Source of the DNA: SVQP01 sp045594705
GTDB taxonomy: Bacteria; Bacillota; Clostridia; Oscillospirales; CAG-272
Reading direction: 5' to 3'
Assembly (NCBI GenBank): GCA_045594705.1
Contig: JAZNZB010000091.1
Location: forward strand, 1 to 28,339
DNA length: 28,339 bases
Shown here: in pieces, positions 26,311 to 28,339 of the stretch
Layout: each line of letters opens with the position of its first letter
Position numbering within the stretch: the stretch's first letter is position 1
Translations under genes and position numbers: made by a program
The notes under the pieces: model-generated
Seen by the model: only the letters and a program-made list of their open reading frames with translations
Told to the model about the DNA's origin: nothing
The model's database searches: none

Positions 26311-27654
26311 ATGATTTTTGAAAAAAACAAGGCAATATGGACACTGTCAGCGATGCTTCTGTGTCTGTCCTTGATGCTGTTCGCGTGCGGCGGTGGACAG
26401 GGGCAGGGCACAGGAAGCGCTGAGCAAACCACTGAGCCTGCCGAGGATTCTACGATCGGGGAGACTGTACCCGAGCAGACCACGAACGAGGATTCGGCTA
26501 CGGAAGCAAAAACCGAAACCGAGACCGAGCCGGAGCCCCAAAAGGTGCTGTACACAGTCAGTGTCACGGGCTCGGACGGAAACGCGCGACAGGGCGCGAC
26601 GGTGCAATTTCTTGTGGGGGAGGAGGCAATTGCCGCAGTGCCCACGGATGCCGACGGCATAGCGTCTGCTGAGCTGTTGCCTGACACGTACACTGTGAAA
26701 ATTGCAAATCTGATGGGTGAGACGTACGACCCTGCGGGCTGCGTGCTGACCCCCGACAGTCGAGAGCTTTCGATCAGACTGTACGGTCTGCCCGGCGCGG
26801 GCGAGGAGATTTACGCTTACAGCGCAAGCGCGGACGATCATATTTCCTACATGGCGCGCAGAATTTCCGAGGGCTGCTATTGGGCAACGCTCAATTCGGG
26901 CGATATGACGTATTTTTTGTTTGTTGCACCGCGTGAAGGCAGGTTCAAGCTGTCTGTCTCCGAGGATCTGCCGATGTCGATCGGCTATTACGGCTCTACC
27001 TCGTTTGTCTTGACCGAATCGACTGTGCCGGAGGAAAACAATGCGATTTACGTGGACGTTTACGACGATATGGTCTACAATTACGCGTTTGTCATCGGTG
27101 TTATGAGCGAGGACGTAACGGTTGCGGGCTGCGCGCTGAGCGTGGAGTACGCAGGTGAGCGAGAGACTACGGTCAATGATATCCCCTGGAATGATCTGAT
27201 GCCGGACCGCACGCTGCCCAAGTATACGCTGGGCGCGGGAGAGATCACGGACTTTGCCGTGGATGGCGCGGAGATCTCGTTGGTTTACAACGAGGGCGAC
27301 GGATATTATCACGTGGGCAGTGAGGATGGCCCCGTAGTGCTGGTCAACTTGAACAACGATTCCAAGTATATGGACGCGCTGACCACCGTGTGCAGCAACA
27401 TGCGTCTTGGCGTGTACGTATACGATGAAGAGGGCAATTTGCTTTCCAAGGATAGCTACAACGAGCTGATCTGGGCGTATAACGAGGTTGCTGACGGCGG
27501 CTATTATCCGCTGGATAACACGCTGCGCGATATGCTGGTTGCCGTAGGCGACTATATGGGTTGGTATGATCCTGCATCTCCCATGTATCTGTTTGGGGGC
27601 GTGGCGCTTGAACCGGCCAACGCATTCCTGTTTGCTTGCGTGTATTTGAAGTGA
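26311..27654 (+). CDS. Lipoprotein with a C-terminal DGYYH module
   Basis: A 447-residue secreted lipoprotein without a family I recognise. The signal peptide ends LFAC (C26), followed by a Gly run, a long Thr/Glu-rich linker (about 30-82), and a small beta-sandwich (about 84-150, VLYTVSVTGSDGNARQGATV) like that of its neighbours. A middle beta-rich region (about 155-300) resembles the pre-peptidase-like part of the upstream lipoprotein. The C-terminal part has NEGDGYYHVGSEDGP (DGYYH 330-334), matching NEADGYYHVGTVDGP of the upstream protein, and ends FLFACVYLK. The ATG at 26311 is chosen because GAGGA (26298-26302) is 8 bases upstream and the signal peptide begins there; an upstream ATG at 26269 would add 14 basic residues. 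Surface binding is a guess only. Confidence 0.8.
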   Translation: MIFEKNKAIWTLSAMLLCLSLMLFACGGGQGQGTGSAEQTTEPAEDSTIGETVPEQTTNEDSATEAKTETETEPEPQKVLYTVSVTGSDGNARQGATVQFLVGEEAIAAVPTDADGIASAELLPDTYTVKIANLMGETYDPAGCVLTPDSRELSIRLYGLPGAGEEIYAYSASADDHISYMARRISEGCYWATLNSGDMTYFLFVAPREGRFKLSVSEDLPMSIGYYGSTSFVLTESTVPEENNAIYVDVYDDMVYNYAFVIGVMSEDVTVAGCALSVEYAGERETTVNDIPWNDLMPDRTLPKYTLGAGEITDFAVDGAEISLVYNEGDGYYHVGSEDGPVVLVNLNNDSKYMDALTTVCSNMRLGVYVYDEEGNLLSKDSYNELIWAYNEVADGGYYPLDNTLRDMLVAVGDYMGWYDPASPMYLFGGVALEPANAFLFACVYLK

Positions 27655-27683
27655 TTTAATGATATTAATAAAGGAGAAAAGAC

Positions 27684-28133
27684 ATGAATTTCAAGAGAAT
27701 TGCAATGCTTTTTGCAGCCTGCGCGCTGCTTTTGACGCTTGCTTTGACTGCTGTTGCTTGTGACGGCGGTGAAGGAGAAGAGACGACTGCTGCCGAGACC
27801 ACCGCACCCGCAGAGCAGACCACTGCACCCGAGGTGACCACGCCTGAAGAGACCACCGCAGAGGTGACCACCGAGGATGATAAGGTCACGTACACCGTCA
27901 AGGTTGTGGATGCAAACGGCGCACCCGTTGCCGATGTTGCGGTACAGTTCTGTGATGCAAACGGCTGCCGCATGCCCGTAGGCACCAATGCCGAGGGTAT
28001 TGTGACCCTGACCGAGGCTGAGAGCGACTTCCACGTTACGCTTGCAAGCGTTCCCGCAGGATATGCGGCAGATACCACCGAGTATTATTTTGACGGTGCA
28101 TTTGAGCTGACCATTACCCTGCAGGCAGAGTAA
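27684..28133 (+). CDS. Small lipoprotein with a single beta-sandwich domain
   Basis: A 149-residue protein with signal peptide and lipobox-like TAVAC (C26). A Glu/Thr repeat linker (TTAPE/TTAE pattern, about 30-66) leads to one domain (about 69-148) containing YTVKVVDANGAPVADVAVQF and LASVPAGYAAD. That domain aligns by eye with the first domain of both upstream lipoproteins (for example LTGLPAGYEAE in the first). It looks like a minimal version of the same surface protein class. AAGGAG (27671-27676) is 7 bases before the ATG; the gap to the previous gene is 29 bases, so they are probably co-transcribed. A strong terminator follows at 28200. Function unknown. Confidence 0.82.
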   Translation: MNFKRIAMLFAACALLLTLALTAVACDGGEGEETTAAETTAPAEQTTAPEVTTPEETTAEVTTEDDKVTYTVKVVDANGAPVADVAVQFCDANGCRMPVGTNAEGIVTLTEAESDFHVTLASVPAGYAADTTEYYFDGAFELTITLQAE

Positions 28134-28199
28134 GAGAACAGGGGAAAACAAAAAGAAGCCCCAAGGGGCTGATGAATTAGCGGGAAATACGCATAAAAC

Positions 28200-28237
28200 A
28201 AGGACTGTATCACACGGATGCAGTCCTTCATTTTTTT
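28200..28237 (+). terminator. Intrinsic terminator of the lipoprotein cluster
   Basis: A 12-bp stem, AAGGACTGTATC (28200-28211) with GATGCAGTCCTT (28217-28228) including one G-T pair, and a 5-base loop are followed by CA and seven T (28231-28237). Confidence 0.88.
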
Positions 28238-28271
28238 GTGAAAGGTTTATTCAACCCCGCAGGTTTATATT

Positions 28272-28306
28272 TGTAGGGGACGGCGCCCTCGACGTCCCGC
28301 CCTACA
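28272..28306. repeat. Short palindromic intergenic repeat related to 3103-3179
   Basis: A 35-base element beginning TGTAGGGGACGG and ending TCCCGCCCTACA forms an imperfect inverted repeat. Its ends match the TAGGGG...CCCTA ends of the palindrome after fba, though the middle differs. It lies beyond the lipoprotein terminator. From 28307 to the window end I see nothing else. Confidence 0.65.
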
Positions 28307-28339
28307 TGAACAAATCTTTTCGCAATGCAATAGGTTCTG

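Noticed and set aside
28155..28170. AGCCCC-AA-GGGGCT hairpin as terminator of the last lipoprotein gene
   Set aside because: It has a two-base loop and no T run; the hairpin at 28200-28237 is far better.

Overview
The window looks like a chromosomal segment of an uncultured, moderately high-GC Gram-positive Clostridia/Eubacteriales bacterium of gut type. The clues are a Bacillus-type MazF, strong AGGAGG ribosome sites, lipoproteins with Thr/Glu-rich linkers, a BspA-like leucine-rich surface protein and a short GTAGGGG...CCCTAC intergenic palindrome. This placement is inference from gene content; no rRNA or tRNA is present.

Layout. (1) 1-7032, housekeeping: the 3' part of infB; a convergent acyl-ACP thioesterase; fba (class II aldolase); a MazF-type endoribonuclease without a visible antitoxin; then, divergently, pyk (pyruvate kinase) overlapping by one base a six-helix voltage-gated-type K+ channel. 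(2) 7088-23043, one long minus-strand transcription unit starting from an extended -10 promoter at 23116-23144. It encodes a 2912-residue surface subtilase (S8 protease, PA, Fn3-like, Big_2-like, about 29 BspA-like leucine-rich repeats, two membrane helices, InlB-like and GLUG-like C-terminus), then an oligopeptide-binding lipoprotein, OppB, OppC, OppD, OppF and a small tail-anchored membrane protein. Gaps are 3-20 bases or overlaps, apart from the one after OppB. The simplest reading is a protein-scavenging system: the anchored protease cuts extracellular protein and the co-expressed ABC transporter imports the peptides. OppB carries an in-frame TAG exactly where its conserved C-terminal tail should begin, and the tail is intact behind it. 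(3) 23387-28133, plus strand, divergent from the protease operon: three consecutive lipoproteins sharing a signal peptide, acidic/Thr linker and a small beta-sandwich (SpaA/carboxypeptidase-regulatory-like) domain. The first also carries a TlpA-like thioredoxin domain, and the first two share an unrecognised module marked by DGYYH.

The most interesting points are the protease-plus-Opp operon with its double-pass protease, the TAG inside oppB, the repeated DGYYH module in the lipoproteins, and the translational coupling of a probably K+-dependent pyruvate kinase to a K+ channel. Nearly all other long open frames are antisense or out-of-frame shadows of these genes.
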